A stretch of DNA of 32,040 nt from Candidatus Moraniibacteriota bacterium (GTDB lineage: Bacteria > Patescibacteriota > Minisyncoccia > Moranbacterales > UBA1568), in NCBI GenBank assembly GCA_013336285.1, contig JAAXTX010000009.1, positions 1-32,040 on the forward strand. Direction: 5' to 3'. Both the position numbers and the translations under genes were made by a program. The notes under the pieces were generated by a model. That model did not search any database and was not told the origin of the DNA. It saw only the letters and a program-made list of their open reading frames with translations. This document shows, piece after piece, positions 23,277 through 30,775 of the stretch; position 1 is the stretch's first letter, and the number at the start of each line of letters is the position of its first letter.

Positions 23277-24174
23277 TCACAAGGGCGTCTGCTCGCTCAT
23301 TTGTTGCCGATAGTTCCGTTCGTTCTTGAGGAACGCCTCGTACGTATCCGGATTGATGGCCGCTCCATGACGGATGATCATCGGATGCTGCATTCCCTCC
23401 TTGAAGTATTCGTCATTGCGAAGGGCCGACAGGAACGCTTCCTCGATACTGATGCATCCGTCCCTATTCCGATCACCGGAACTCTCCCTGAAAGCGGAAA
23501 AGAACGCCTGTGGAAACGAATCCGACTTGCTTGTTTCGTCGGATTTCGATGCCGCTATCGCGATATAATTCTTATTCGCGGCGATCTTCTCGGCAAACCC
23601 GCCCCCCGTAGCACTGATCGAACACGAATACCGCATGCTTGGTGCGGAGTTCGCTGAAATACGACGCGAATTCGTTCGCATTGATATCGTTCCCGGACGT
23701 GCAGCTGAGCGTCGATACCGTGACCTCGCGTTTGCCGTTCAGGTCGGATATCGTCGTTTGGTCGCCATGATCGGTGGTATACACGAAGAACCTGTCTTCC
23801 GGCCGTATGCGGTCCCGGAGATGCCGTATCAGTGTCCTGATATTGATATTGGACGCCTCCCCGTCCACCGGATACCACGGCTTCCTGTCTCCGTCGCCGT
23901 CCAGGATATATATTTCCGACCGGCGATACCCGTTTTCAAGCAATACCTGATAGATGATGGAAGTATTACCCTGATATCGATCGTCGGAATTCCCGCTGAT
24001 CACGATGGCGAATTTCGACGGCTCCTTTACCGGAGCTTCGTTTTTGAACCGCTTCGTAAGACTGGCCGAAGGCGTCGTCTCCTCCGCAGGTTCATCAGGG
24101 AAACAGCCCGTCAGAAACACCATAAGAACGAGCAACGGTACCGAAAAGATTCGATACGCGAAACGAATTTTCAT
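23277..24174 (-). pseudogene. Caspase/legumain-like (C13-type) lipoprotein with EF-hand, frameshifted
   Basis: Frame 1 (24174 to 23572): a lipoprotein signal FSVPLLVLMVFLTGCF (lipobox Cys 24), then FAIVISGNSDD, the catalytic His in TTDHGD (His 136) and the catalytic Cys in VFVFDQCYGG (Cys 188), as in clan CD proteases. Directly after, at a C6 tract (23602-23607; G6 on the coding strand), the frame is lost. With one G removed it reads GGGFAEKIAANKNYIAIAAS and continues in the other frame to 23277, including a complete EF-hand loop DRNRDGCISIEE. The repaired protein would be 298 residues. It has a good promoter and the ribosome-binding site AAAGGGGG. It is either a true pseudogene, a phase-variable tract or a sequencing error; both catalytic residues lie before the break. 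Confidence 0.82.
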
Positions 24175-24223
24175 CTGATCCCCCTTTGATTGATGATTAT
24201 CTTAGTTGTTAAATTAACGGGAT

Positions 24224-24251
24224 AATATACACTATTTTTTAAATATGTCAA
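24224..24251 (-). promoter_or_regulatory. Promoter of the caspase-like gene
   Basis: On the minus strand, consensus TTGACA (24246-24251), a 16-bp spacer and TATATT (24224-24229). The leader is about 45 bases, ending in AAAGGGGGATCAG before the ATG. Confidence 0.75.
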
Positions 24252-24324
24252 TACATTGGTTTTTAACAGGCCGATCATCTTCGATTCGTATGTCGATTCA
24301 TCGGCATTTTTCGTAAAAACAAAA

Positions 24325-24345
24325 GAAGGCCTTTGAATAGCCTCC
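24325..24345 (-). terminator. Terminator of the transglutaminase-like gene
   Basis: The stem GAAGGC / GCCTCC (6 bp including one G-T wobble) with a 9-base loop is followed on the minus strand by TTTTGTTTTTACG. It lies 32 bp past the stop at 24377. Confidence 0.65.
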
Positions 24346-24376
24346 CCTTATCCTTCAGAAATCATATTCAACCGGA

Positions 24377-25045
24377 TCACCCGCACAAATGAGGCAGGGG
24401 CGTATCCGTCACGCGTTGTTCCTTGTACTCGTCGTCGTTTTTGAAAATCCCGAGCCGTTCATATCCTTCCCAGGTATCCATGACGATTCCGGAATCGCTT
24501 TGCCAATACCAATGCAGGAACCGTATACCGCGTTCCTTGAATTCCTTGAGGGTATCCTTCATCTCTCCTTGTACCCCGAAACGTTTCGAAAAGTAGTCCG
24601 AAAGGATGGCGGTATCCAGACAGTTCGGCTCGCCGTCCCGTTTCATGAAGGACGACAGCTCCTGCTCGCCACCGAGCGTGAATCGTTTCACCACGTCGAG
24701 CGACCCCTTCCACCTCGGTCTATGGGTGAGGATCCACAGCGACACGGCCTGCATCTTCAGGGCCTCTTCGGAGAAGTTCATGTCCTCTATCATCCTACCG
24801 GCGACATCCGGCTCGATTCCCCGAGTATTGAATCGCAGATTGTTCGTATCGACAAGCGGCGCCAGGGCTTCGAGGTTCTTATCTCGCAGCGACTCGTATA
24901 TCGACTCCATCTCGGAAAACCACCGGTCGAGTTTTTCCACATCCCCTTCGTAGACGCGATACGAACGCATCCCGAACCGCTTATCGAATACCGGCGGTCG
25001 GTTCTCGGATACTTCTTTCGGAACGAACGATTCGTATGTTCCCAT
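24377..25045 (-). CDS. Putative transglutaminase-like protein
   Basis: A 222-residue soluble protein without signal peptide. The second half shows a plausible Cys-His-Asp triad in transglutaminase-like order and spacing: GEPNCLDTAILSDYFSKRFG (Cys 142, with the following D and A as in the family GxCxDxA motif), then RFLHWYWQ (His 178) and GIVMDTW (Asp 190). The Trp residues around the His and Asp also fit. The N-terminal half is helical and unassigned. The activity could be protease, peptidase or transferase. It starts at ATG 25045 with a weak GGG/GAG upstream and is followed by a terminator. This is my motif-based proposal; overall similarity to known members is low. Confidence 0.6.
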   Translation of the reverse strand: MGTYESFVPKEVSENRPPVFDKRFGMRSYRVYEGDVEKLDRWFSEMESIYESLRDKNLEALAPLVDTNNLRFNTRGIEPDVAGRMIEDMNFSEEALKMQAVSLWILTHRPRWKGSLDVVKRFTLGGEQELSSFMKRDGEPNCLDTAILSDYFSKRFGVQGEMKDTLKEFKERGIRFLHWYWQSDSGIVMDTWEGYERLGIFKNDDEYKEQRVTDTPLPHLCG

Positions 25046-25160
25046 ATATGTTTCTCAGCCCGATTCAAGGACCCCTTTTTCGTTACCAGTATACCAGTTT
25101 CGACACGGGGCACCCAAGGGATGAATCGACCAGGCTCCGGCCCGCACCGACAAAAAAAGA

Positions 25161-25185
25161 GGGCGGCTTCCATAAGAAGCCGCCC
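25161..25185 (-). terminator. Terminator of the beta-helix gene
   Basis: A perfect 10-bp stem GGGCGGCTTC / GAAGCCGCCC with a 5-base loop. On the minus strand it is followed by CTCTTTTTTTG. It lies about 40 bp past the stop at 25223. Confidence 0.9.
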
Positions 25186-25222
25186 GAATATTTAACCGCC
25201 GAACCTTCCCGACCGCGTGTCG

Positions 25223-26146
25223 TCATTTTCCGACACAAATCTCGCTCTGACCGCCTTCCCGCCGACGTACGCTTCCGGTCGGCCTGCCGGTGACCCGTAT
25301 CTCGCTTTGACCGCCGGACTCGCCGTTGAAATCGTGACAGTCGCCCGTTATCCTGATCTCGCTTTGTCCGCTGGAATCGGCTTCGACATCGTTCAGGTTC
25401 CCCTGGACATCGATGGTCGATTGTCCGGAGGTCGTCAGCGTCGCATTTCCGGAAGCGTTCCGGACACGGCATTCCGATTGACCGGAGCATTTCACTTTCA
25501 TGCCGTTCACGCCGTCGGCTCGGAGATTTTTCTGGCCGCTCACCTCAGCGGAGAGTCTGCCCCCCAGATCAACCGCTTCGAATTGCTCCACGTCGAAGAC
25601 TTCCAGATCCGTCCCCTTGGGAGCCTTGACGATTATCTTGGGAATACCTCCCTCGATAACCTCGGCCTTGGCTCCTCCCGATATCACCTTCCCGTTGATT
25701 ATGACAAGGTTGTTTCCCCCGCAGATCACTTTCCCGCCGGAAATGACGACGTTACCGCCGCTGCCGGTGATCGAAATGGATCGTCCGCCCCTCGATACGA
25801 CGGTCACGCCGCCTTTCAAACCCTTTCCCTTGATCCGGATTTGGTTCGAGCCGTTCTGAGTGACCCCGATATCCTCAAGCAGTTTTTCATTGCCGTCGAT
25901 CTCCATCAGCACGATGCCCGCCTCGCCGACGGAAACTTCGACTTCCGCCCAAAGGTCCTCGAACGACAGCGTCAATCCCTGACCGACCTGGCACTCCGTG
26001 TATTCATTCTTCATCCGCAACTCCGCTTTTGATTGTTCCTTTGAATTTCCCCGCTCATGTGACTGCGAAAATATCGCAGACAAACGACTGACCGGGCCGA
26101 AAATGATATCCGGTGACAGACCGAAAAAACCGCGCAGATTCGCCAT
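25223..26146 (-). CDS. GIN/DUF2807-like beta-helix protein
   Basis: A 307-residue protein dominated by short strands and Gly/Ser turns, typical of the DUF2807 (GIN, autotransporter-adhesin-head-like) fold. The second half has rungs marked by GQS every 19-20 residues: CSGQSECRV, TSGQSTIDV, SSGQSEIRI, GGQSEIRV, GGQSEICV. Before that lie Gly-rich strands (GGNVVISGGKVICGGNNLVI). There is no clear signal peptide, unusual for a family that is normally exported. The start at 26146 is secure: AAGGAGGTG lies about nine bases upstream. It has a consensus promoter (26197-26224) and a strong terminator, so it is likely well expressed. Confidence 0.85.
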   Translation of the reverse strand: MANLRGFFGLSPDIIFGPVSRLSAIFSQSHERGNSKEQSKAELRMKNEYTECQVGQGLTLSFEDLWAEVEVSVGEAGIVLMEIDGNEKLLEDIGVTQNGSNQIRIKGKGLKGGVTVVSRGGRSISITGSGGNVVISGGKVICGGNNLVIINGKVISGGAKAEVIEGGIPKIIVKAPKGTDLEVFDVEQFEAVDLGGRLSAEVSGQKNLRADGVNGMKVKCSGQSECRVRNASGNATLTTSGQSTIDVQGNLNDVEADSSGQSEIRITGDCHDFNGESGGQSEIRVTGRPTGSVRRREGGQSEICVGK

Positions 26147-26196
26147 GCGTATCCACCTCCTTTTTTACGTTTATTGGTTAAGGTACAAGAATGACC

Positions 26197-26224
26197 ACTA
26201 TACGATATTCTCCGGCATTGTCAA
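26197..26224 (-). promoter_or_regulatory. Promoter of the beta-helix gene
   Basis: On the minus strand, TTGACA (26219-26224), a 16-bp spacer and TATAGT (26197-26202), with a leader of about 45 bases before the ATG at 26146. Confidence 0.8.
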
Positions 26225-26349
26225 CGCGGGAACCCGATGCCGATACCCGGTCGTTCAGGATTTCAGCCGATACGGGTTCCGCCGAAAACCCCTCCCCCTC
26301 CGGACACTCGGAACATATCCGATTACTCGACTCTACGTCATCGGAAGTA

Positions 26350-26377
26350 TTGACAAAAATAAGAAAAGTACTATAAT
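26350..26377 (+). promoter_or_regulatory. Consensus promoter of the small lipoprotein gene
   Basis: TTGACA (26350-26355), a 16-bp A-rich spacer and TATAAT (26372-26377). Both hexamers match consensus perfectly. The leader is about 42 bases. Confidence 0.85.
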
Positions 26378-26425
26378 GTCACTTCATAAATATGAACGGT
26401 TTTTTAAACAACAAACGGAGCGAAC

Positions 26426-26728
26426 GTGAAAATATCACCGATTTCATTTGTTTTGCTGGCCGGATTGAGTCTCAGTCTGGTCGGTTGCAACGCCGATAAG
26501 TACGCCGAATCAGCGGCGAATGTCGGCAAACCTGCCACCAAGACGGCAGCGATCATCGATTACGGGAACGGGGTCTACTATTTCCCCCATACCGAAGCCG
26601 ATTTCGGAAACGCCCTCTCGAAGTTCCGAAAAGATCATCCTGAGCTCAGGCAGACCACGGCAGTCGGAAACGGGACCGGCGGCGCCGGTTCTGACATCGG
26701 TTATTTCGTAACCTTCGAAAAAAGATGA
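26426..26728 (+). CDS. Small lipoprotein of unknown function
   Basis: A 100-residue protein. The signal sequence MKISPISFVLLAGLSLSLVGC ends in the lipobox LVGC, so mature Cys 21 is probably lipidated. The mature part is 80 residues (IIDYGNGVYYFPHTEADFGN, ALSKFRKDHPELRQ, then a Gly-rich loop and DIGYFVTFEKR), one small alpha/beta domain. I do not recognise it. GTG 26426 follows GGAG five bases upstream. It is a single gene between a consensus promoter and a terminator, so it is probably abundant at the cell surface. Confidence 0.88.
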   Translation: MKISPISFVLLAGLSLSLVGCNADKYAESAANVGKPATKTAAIIDYGNGVYYFPHTEADFGNALSKFRKDHPELRQTTAVGNGTGGAGSDIGYFVTFEKR

Positions 26729-26753
26729 ATCGCGAGAAAATAGCGAAACCACA

Positions 26754-26786
26754 CCGATTGGCCACCTAGCGCCAATCGGTTTTCTT
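26754..26786 (+). terminator. Terminator of the small lipoprotein gene
   Basis: The perfect 9-bp stem CCGATTGGC / GCCAATCGG with an 8-base loop is followed by TTTTCTT. Confidence 0.88.
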
Positions 26787-26815
26787 ATCCGTAAACGGAT
26801 GTCTCATGCCGCCAG

Positions 26816-27424
26816 TCAGATCTTCCGGAGCGCGATCGTGAACCAGTACTGCTCGCGGAGATTCTGCCGGTCGAGATATTCCGTCTTGTACCTGGGCCCC
26901 GCCAGTTCCTGAATGGCCTCCGGCCGGTAGTAGAAATAGGTCCTCGTGCCGAAATCGTCCGTCCGGGTCACCCCCTCGTCGGCATAGTCCCCCTCCTTGA
27001 GCGAGATATAGAAAATACCGCCCGGAACCAGGGCGTCGTGCGCTTTCGCAAGCACGGCTGCCACGCTTTGTTTGTCCGAATGCAGAAGGGACGCGAACGA
27101 TACGATCACATCGATCCCCTGCGGGAAATCGTACGCCTCGACATCGGCCACCTCGAACCGCCCTCTCGGTACCCGCTCCCGCGCGATACTCACGAACGTT
27201 TCCGATATGTCGATGCCCAGGTACCGGTCGGTCCGCTTCAGGATCTCCTCCGCGTCCCGCCCGCTCCCGCACCCGATCTCGAGGATGAACGGATTCTCCT
27301 TTCCCAGCATGCCGAACAGCCGTCCGACATCCTCGACCCGCGCGCCGATGTCGTCGAACTTCCACGTCATCTCCCGCGCGCTCTTGTTGTACGTATCCAC
27401 CATCTGCCGTTTCTTGTCGGTCAT
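26816..27424 (-). CDS. Class I SAM-dependent methyltransferase
   Basis: A 202-residue cytoplasmic enzyme. FILEIGCGSGRDAEEIL is motif I (ExGCGxG), YLGIDISETFVSIAR ends in the acidic ribose-binding strand, RFEVADVEAYDFP is motif II/III, and IDVIVSFASLLHSD and ALVPGGIFYISLKEGD are motifs IV and V. The pattern is that of the ubiquinone/tellurite-type methyltransferase group. The substrate is unknown. The start at 27424 (MTDKKRQMVDTYN) fits family N-termini and has AAGG nine bases upstream; ATG 27448 would add eight residues. A 7-bp inverted repeat (GCCAGAC/GTCTGGC, 27440-27465) lies just upstream. Confidence 0.92.
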   Translation of the reverse strand: MTDKKRQMVDTYNKSAREMTWKFDDIGARVEDVGRLFGMLGKENPFILEIGCGSGRDAEEILKRTDRYLGIDISETFVSIARERVPRGRFEVADVEAYDFPQGIDVIVSFASLLHSDKQSVAAVLAKAHDALVPGGIFYISLKEGDYADEGVTRTDDFGTRTYFYYRPEAIQELAGPRYKTEYLDRQNLREQYWFTIALRKI

Positions 27425-27528
27425 AATTTTATACCTTATGCCAGACATATTTCCGTCGGTCTGGCGAAGACATTGTCCGATTTTCTGGAAAGGATACCCG
27501 TCCCTTTTTCTGCCTTCCTGTCATAAGT

Positions 27529-27560
27529 ACGTTCCGGACCGCATGACGACCGCGGAACGT
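27529..27560 (-). terminator. Hairpin after the polyferredoxin gene, possible terminator
   Basis: The 8-bp stem ACGTTCCG / CGGAACGT lies 12 bp past the stop at 27572. There is no proper T run on the minus strand, so termination would be weak or factor-assisted. Confidence 0.4.
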
Positions 27561-27571
27561 GATCATGACGA

Positions 27572-28717
27572 TCAATCCTTGACATGAGCATCAACGACCG
27601 CGCGAAAATCCTCCGTCTCCAAGACGGACCCGTTCGCGTTCGTCAGGCCATAGGTCGGTCCGATGTCCTTCAGCTTCATGTTTCGGTCCATATCCTTCGG
27701 GAGACCAAGCTCCTTTCGGAACGCGTCGAAGGGCACGCCGGTCTTCTCGATGACATAGTGAAGCGTATTGCTTCCCCGGATATCGGCGGTGTTCACCTCG
27801 CCGCGCGCGTTGACGATATTGGATTCCGGCTTCGTCTGCCACAAAGGCGTGAACGGCAAGGCGACAAGAGGCAAAACGACGACAAGCGCGACGAGCAGCG
27901 CATACCGTCCTTTCGACACGCGTTTTCCGAATACGGTATAACCGAGACTCCCCTTCGGACAGTTCCCCACACATTTCCCGCAACTCACGCAGTCCGCCGA
28001 ATCGATGACGTCCGCGGTCGCGATATTGAGATTGGCCGGACAGTTCCTGTCGCATCGCGCACACCCGACGCACGTCGACGCGTCACGCCGTATCCGGAAA
28101 AACCCGACCTTTTTGACCAGCCCGAAAAACGCCCCGAGCGGACAGAAGTATCGGCACCACAGACTTTTCGAAAACAGTGACCCGACTACCAGTACCGCCA
28201 GAATCCCATACCCTACCGGCTTTTCCGCGAACTCGTTTCCGAAGTGCATCAACGCGTTGTACGGATCGTACGCCCGGAATACCAGGTCACCGAGATAGAA
28301 GGAATAGTAGACGATGACCGCGAGCACGAGGTACTTCACGTACCGAAGATAGCGGTCATACTTCTCCGGGATCTCCACGTCGTTCTTGATTCCGATCCTG
28401 CGCCCGAGCGCCCGCATCCACTCCTGTATCGCGCCGAGCGGACAAAACCACCCGCAGAACACCCGGCCCAAAACGAGTGTCGCGACGAGAAACACCGCGA
28501 GCAGTACGAACGAACTCGTGAAGACGCGCTTGAGAAACTCCCCCGTAAAGATCAGCGTAAAAAAACTCTCCACCGCACCGAACGGACAATACGCATCGAT
28601 CGGGGCCGCCTGTTCCACCCCGCGAAGCATATGCGAGGCCGCGAGAAAAAAGACGACCGCAACGACCGCGATCTGCGCCACGGTCCGCAGGGAGATTTTC
28701 CGAAACATGTCTTTCAT
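27572..28717 (-). CDS. NapH/NosR-like membrane polyferredoxin
   Basis: A 381-residue membrane protein for electron transfer. It has about five or six membrane helices with cytoplasmic Cys motifs typical of the NapH group: CPFGAVE (Cys 44), CGWFCPLGA (Cys 88, 92) and CRYFCPLGA (Cys 188, 192). Two [4Fe-4S] ferredoxin motifs follow, CVGCARCDRNCP and CVSCGKCVGNCP (residues ~216-253). After a last helix, a C-terminal ~85-residue domain outside (NTADIRGSNTLHYVIEKTGV, LGLPKDMDRNMKLKDIGPTY) is of the kind seen in some polyferredoxins. No nap, nos or rnf partner is nearby. The start at 28717 is uncertain; ATG 28708 is in frame. TAAGAT ends seven bases before 28717, so a leaderless start is possible. 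Confidence 0.93.
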   Translation of the reverse strand: MKDMFRKISLRTVAQIAVVAVVFFLAASHMLRGVEQAAPIDAYCPFGAVESFFTLIFTGEFLKRVFTSSFVLLAVFLVATLVLGRVFCGWFCPLGAIQEWMRALGRRIGIKNDVEIPEKYDRYLRYVKYLVLAVIVYYSFYLGDLVFRAYDPYNALMHFGNEFAEKPVGYGILAVLVVGSLFSKSLWCRYFCPLGAFFGLVKKVGFFRIRRDASTCVGCARCDRNCPANLNIATADVIDSADCVSCGKCVGNCPKGSLGYTVFGKRVSKGRYALLVALVVVLPLVALPFTPLWQTKPESNIVNARGEVNTADIRGSNTLHYVIEKTGVPFDAFRKELGLPKDMDRNMKLKDIGPTYGLTNANGSVLETEDFRAVVDAHVKD

Positions 28718-29096
28718 ACGTTCGATCTTACGGTTATACGAAACAAGAACACCGCCTGTACGAAAGACAGTATACCTCTTTTAAGACGTTTCCTCCGCAC
28801 GATTCGTTTTCATCGGAAAATGAAGGCTTTTTAGAGCCTTCTTTTCGGTCAGTTTTCGATTTGAGGGAAAACGAGGAAAACGGACGTCTTTCGCGTCGAC
28901 CACCTTCACCCTTTCCGTCTTTGCGATCCAGTACCCAGATGAAGAGATCCAACCCCGCCGTTTACAGACGATAAGACCGACGTCGAAAACCGTTCTCCTG
29001 GACTGCCGCGGTCGCGGACTCCCTCGCAGAGACGGACTGCATGAACGGAATCGGATCGCTTCGCCAGGGCGCTGACCGTGAGGCCGATGCCGCGCG
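28718..29096. other. Intergenic region
   Basis: No supported gene. It holds the upstream region of the polyferredoxin gene and, at 28823-28840, a hairpin that could end transcription of the minus-strand gene finishing at 29097. The rest is G+C-rich. One frame reads GIGLTVSALAKRSDS near 29085-29040 (minus), reminiscent of the end of the 54-residue protein at 19367, but it has no start or membrane segment. Confidence 0.5.
28823..28840 (-). terminator. Possible terminator hairpin
   Basis: The stem AAGGCT / AGCCTT with a 6-base loop is followed by CATTTTC on the minus strand (and CTTTTC on the plus). It resembles the hairpin at 15928-15945. It is 257 bp past the nearest minus-strand stop. Confidence 0.5.
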
Positions 29097-29666
29097 CTAC
29101 TCTTCCGCATACTTCACCTCGACGACCTTGTTCCCGATATGCCTCTCACGTTTCAATTCCCCGTCCTCGTCAATGAATTTCCTCGTATCGAACGTGTTGT
29201 ACCCTGCCTTTGGATCTTTCGAGACCGGAAGGACAAAACTATTTTTCGGATCATCCCGATCTATGAACTGCACGAAAACGCGACCGGCATTCCGCACTTC
29301 CTCGTTACCGCGTAGCTCAGAACTATTCTCATCGACAACCCTCATGGTCCGTCCGTGAAGCTGCGCGTATCCCAAAAGAACCTCATCGAACTGAAGTCCG
29401 TTCTCGATGCCACGGAAGATATCCGGATACAGCTCAGCCGCCTTGGCTCCGATCATTTCGAACGGAGGAATGAAGACAAGCGTGTCCTGAGGCTCATTCA
29501 GTTCCCCTGTCTTGGTCTTGAACCGCTGCGTCCGGCCATCGGGCAGGTACCGGTATACGGATCCGCGGGCCGTAACGATCTCGGTCGGGCGTTTTTCCTT
29601 CCGCTCCGCACTCGGCACTTTCTCAGCTTCCACAGGTGCTCCCGGCGCAAATTGAGTCTCCTTCAT
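29097..29666 (-). CDS. Hypothetical soluble protein
   Basis: A 189-residue charged protein. The N-terminal ~30 residues are low complexity (Glu/Lys/Pro-rich). A compact region of strands follows (TARGSVYRYLPDGRTQRFKT, DTLVFIPPFEMIG), then a short helix (YPDIFRGIENGLQFDEVLLG) and a strand-rich C-terminus (RVFVQFIDRDDPKNSFVLPV, GNKVVEVKYAEE). No signal peptide or membrane span is seen. I do not recognise the family. It starts 37 bp after the nucleotidyltransferase stop on the same strand and may be its operon partner. Confidence 0.75.
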   Translation of the reverse strand: MKETQFAPGAPVEAEKVPSAERKEKRPTEIVTARGSVYRYLPDGRTQRFKTKTGELNEPQDTLVFIPPFEMIGAKAAELYPDIFRGIENGLQFDEVLLGYAQLHGRTMRVVDENSSELRGNEEVRNAGRVFVQFIDRDDPKNSFVLPVSKDPKAGYNTFDTRKFIDEDGELKRERHIGNKVVEVKYAEE

Positions 29667-29703
29667 ATATCGAAACTCTTAGAATATTCTCCTTCCCAGT
29701 ATA

Positions 29704-30462
29704 CTATCCCAGATCGCACCCTTCCCAACTGTCGATCGTTTCCTGGTATCCCCGATCGATGGCGTACCGGCGCACCGCCTTGAAGACCTCTTTCTGCAAA
29801 CCGATATCCCCCGTCTCGAAGAGCCGACCGAGTATCGAGACGAATTCCCCGGCACTCCAGGGAAGGTGTTCCAACGGGTGATGTTCCAGGGCCCACAGGA
29901 TATACTTGCTGTACGGTTTTATCCGACCCTCGGCGGAGAACACGAACGCGAGCAGGCACTGCGCCGACTCGGTGGCATCGATACGCGAGGCGAACGCGTC
30001 CCCGTCCCTCCCGTTCTTCAGCGAACGATAGTAATGATTGATATAGGCGTCGAGATCGGCCTTCGCAGTCTCTTCGATGCGGTCTTTCGGGATCGTCCCC
30101 TTCTCGTCAATGATGCGCTGGATCTCCCCGTCCGTCCGATCGAACACCGTTTTGACGTGCGCGAAATTGTACCGGTCCCATTCCATCGGAGACCGGAACG
30201 ACGCGTATTCGCGAAGCGATTCGAGCGTATGTACGAAGATGTCAAACTTGTACGGCGTTATGGTCGAAGGGTAGGTCCGCTTCGCGGTCTCGACATACCC
30301 GTCCATCACGACGATAGAGATATCGTAATCCGAATGTTCGGTCACGAAGCCCTTCCCCCTTCCTCCAGTCAGCGCGAAACCGAGGACTTGGGAATCATTC
30401 CTCGCCGCTTCCAGTATCCGCTCGTATGTCTCGTCATTCGTCATATCTTCAGTATCGCACAT
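29704..30462 (-). CDS. Nucleotidyltransferase-domain protein
   Basis: A 252-residue protein of the polymerase-beta-like nucleotidyltransferase fold. The active-site loop is FALTGGRGKGFVTEHSDYDI (GG/GS with D-x-D after the helix), and PYKFDIFVHT provides the third acidic strand. The C-terminal half is helical (DLDAYINHYYRSLKNGRDGD, RRYAIDRGYQETIDSW), like aminoglycoside-adenylyltransferase-type or MNT-HEPN-type helical domains. Its target could be a small molecule, tRNA or protein. Start: ATG 30462 has GGAAG seven bases upstream; ATG 30444 (MTNDETYER) is also plausible, and the frame is open to 30504. Confidence 0.85.
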   Translation of the reverse strand: MCDTEDMTNDETYERILEAARNDSQVLGFALTGGRGKGFVTEHSDYDISIVVMDGYVETAKRTYPSTITPYKFDIFVHTLESLREYASFRSPMEWDRYNFAHVKTVFDRTDGEIQRIIDEKGTIPKDRIEETAKADLDAYINHYYRSLKNGRDGDAFASRIDATESAQCLLAFVFSAEGRIKPYSKYILWALEHHPLEHLPWSAGEFVSILGRLFETGDIGLQKEVFKAVRRYAIDRGYQETIDSWEGCDLG

Positions 30463-30775
30463 TCCTTCTCTTCCATCCGCATTCGAATCCTTCATTCGGA
30501 GCACAGCATGCCATTAAATGGTATGACAAGAAGGAGCTAAAAATGTACTTGACCCCTTTTCCATTCCAGCTGATTGAAGAGTAATGACAAGTTGCCCAAT
30601 ATAAGAAAGCTGGCGAAACCGTACGCGAATTTAAGAGCATTGCCCTTATTGGATAAAATAGAAAGATATAAATATACATATCTAAGCCTAAAATTTATGC
30701 TTTCATCCAATACTTTGCTTAATTTCCATTTTTGGATATAATTGGAATGTAATCTTCAAACAAAAATATAACATT
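30463..30775. other. Left boundary of A+T-rich insert with ORF debris
   Basis: Composition drops sharply from G+C-rich to A+T-rich around 30510-30540. AAGAAGGAG followed by ATG 30543 opens a 13-codon frame (MYLTPFPFQLIEE) ending in two stops. The same frame then continues QVAQYKKAGETVREFKSIAL to a TAA at about 30657, which looks like broken coding sequence. The last ~100 bases hold the promoter of the AAA ATPase. Confidence 0.55.
30715..30742 (+). promoter_or_regulatory. Promoter of the AAA ATPase gene
   Basis: TTGCTT (30715-30720), a 16-bp spacer and a perfect TATAAT (30737-30742). The leader is about 27-30 bases with no Shine-Dalgarno. Confidence 0.6.

Noticed and set aside
23277-23681. 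A separate 134-codon gene starting at 23681
   Set aside because: Its first ~28 residues are the caspase-like gene read out of frame. The real sequence begins at the frameshift, so it is the 3' part of one gene.
28861-29096. GIGLTVSALAK-like frame, similar to the end of the 54-residue membrane protein
   Set aside because: Only about ten residues are similar and there is no membrane segment or start codon; too weak to call a duplicate.
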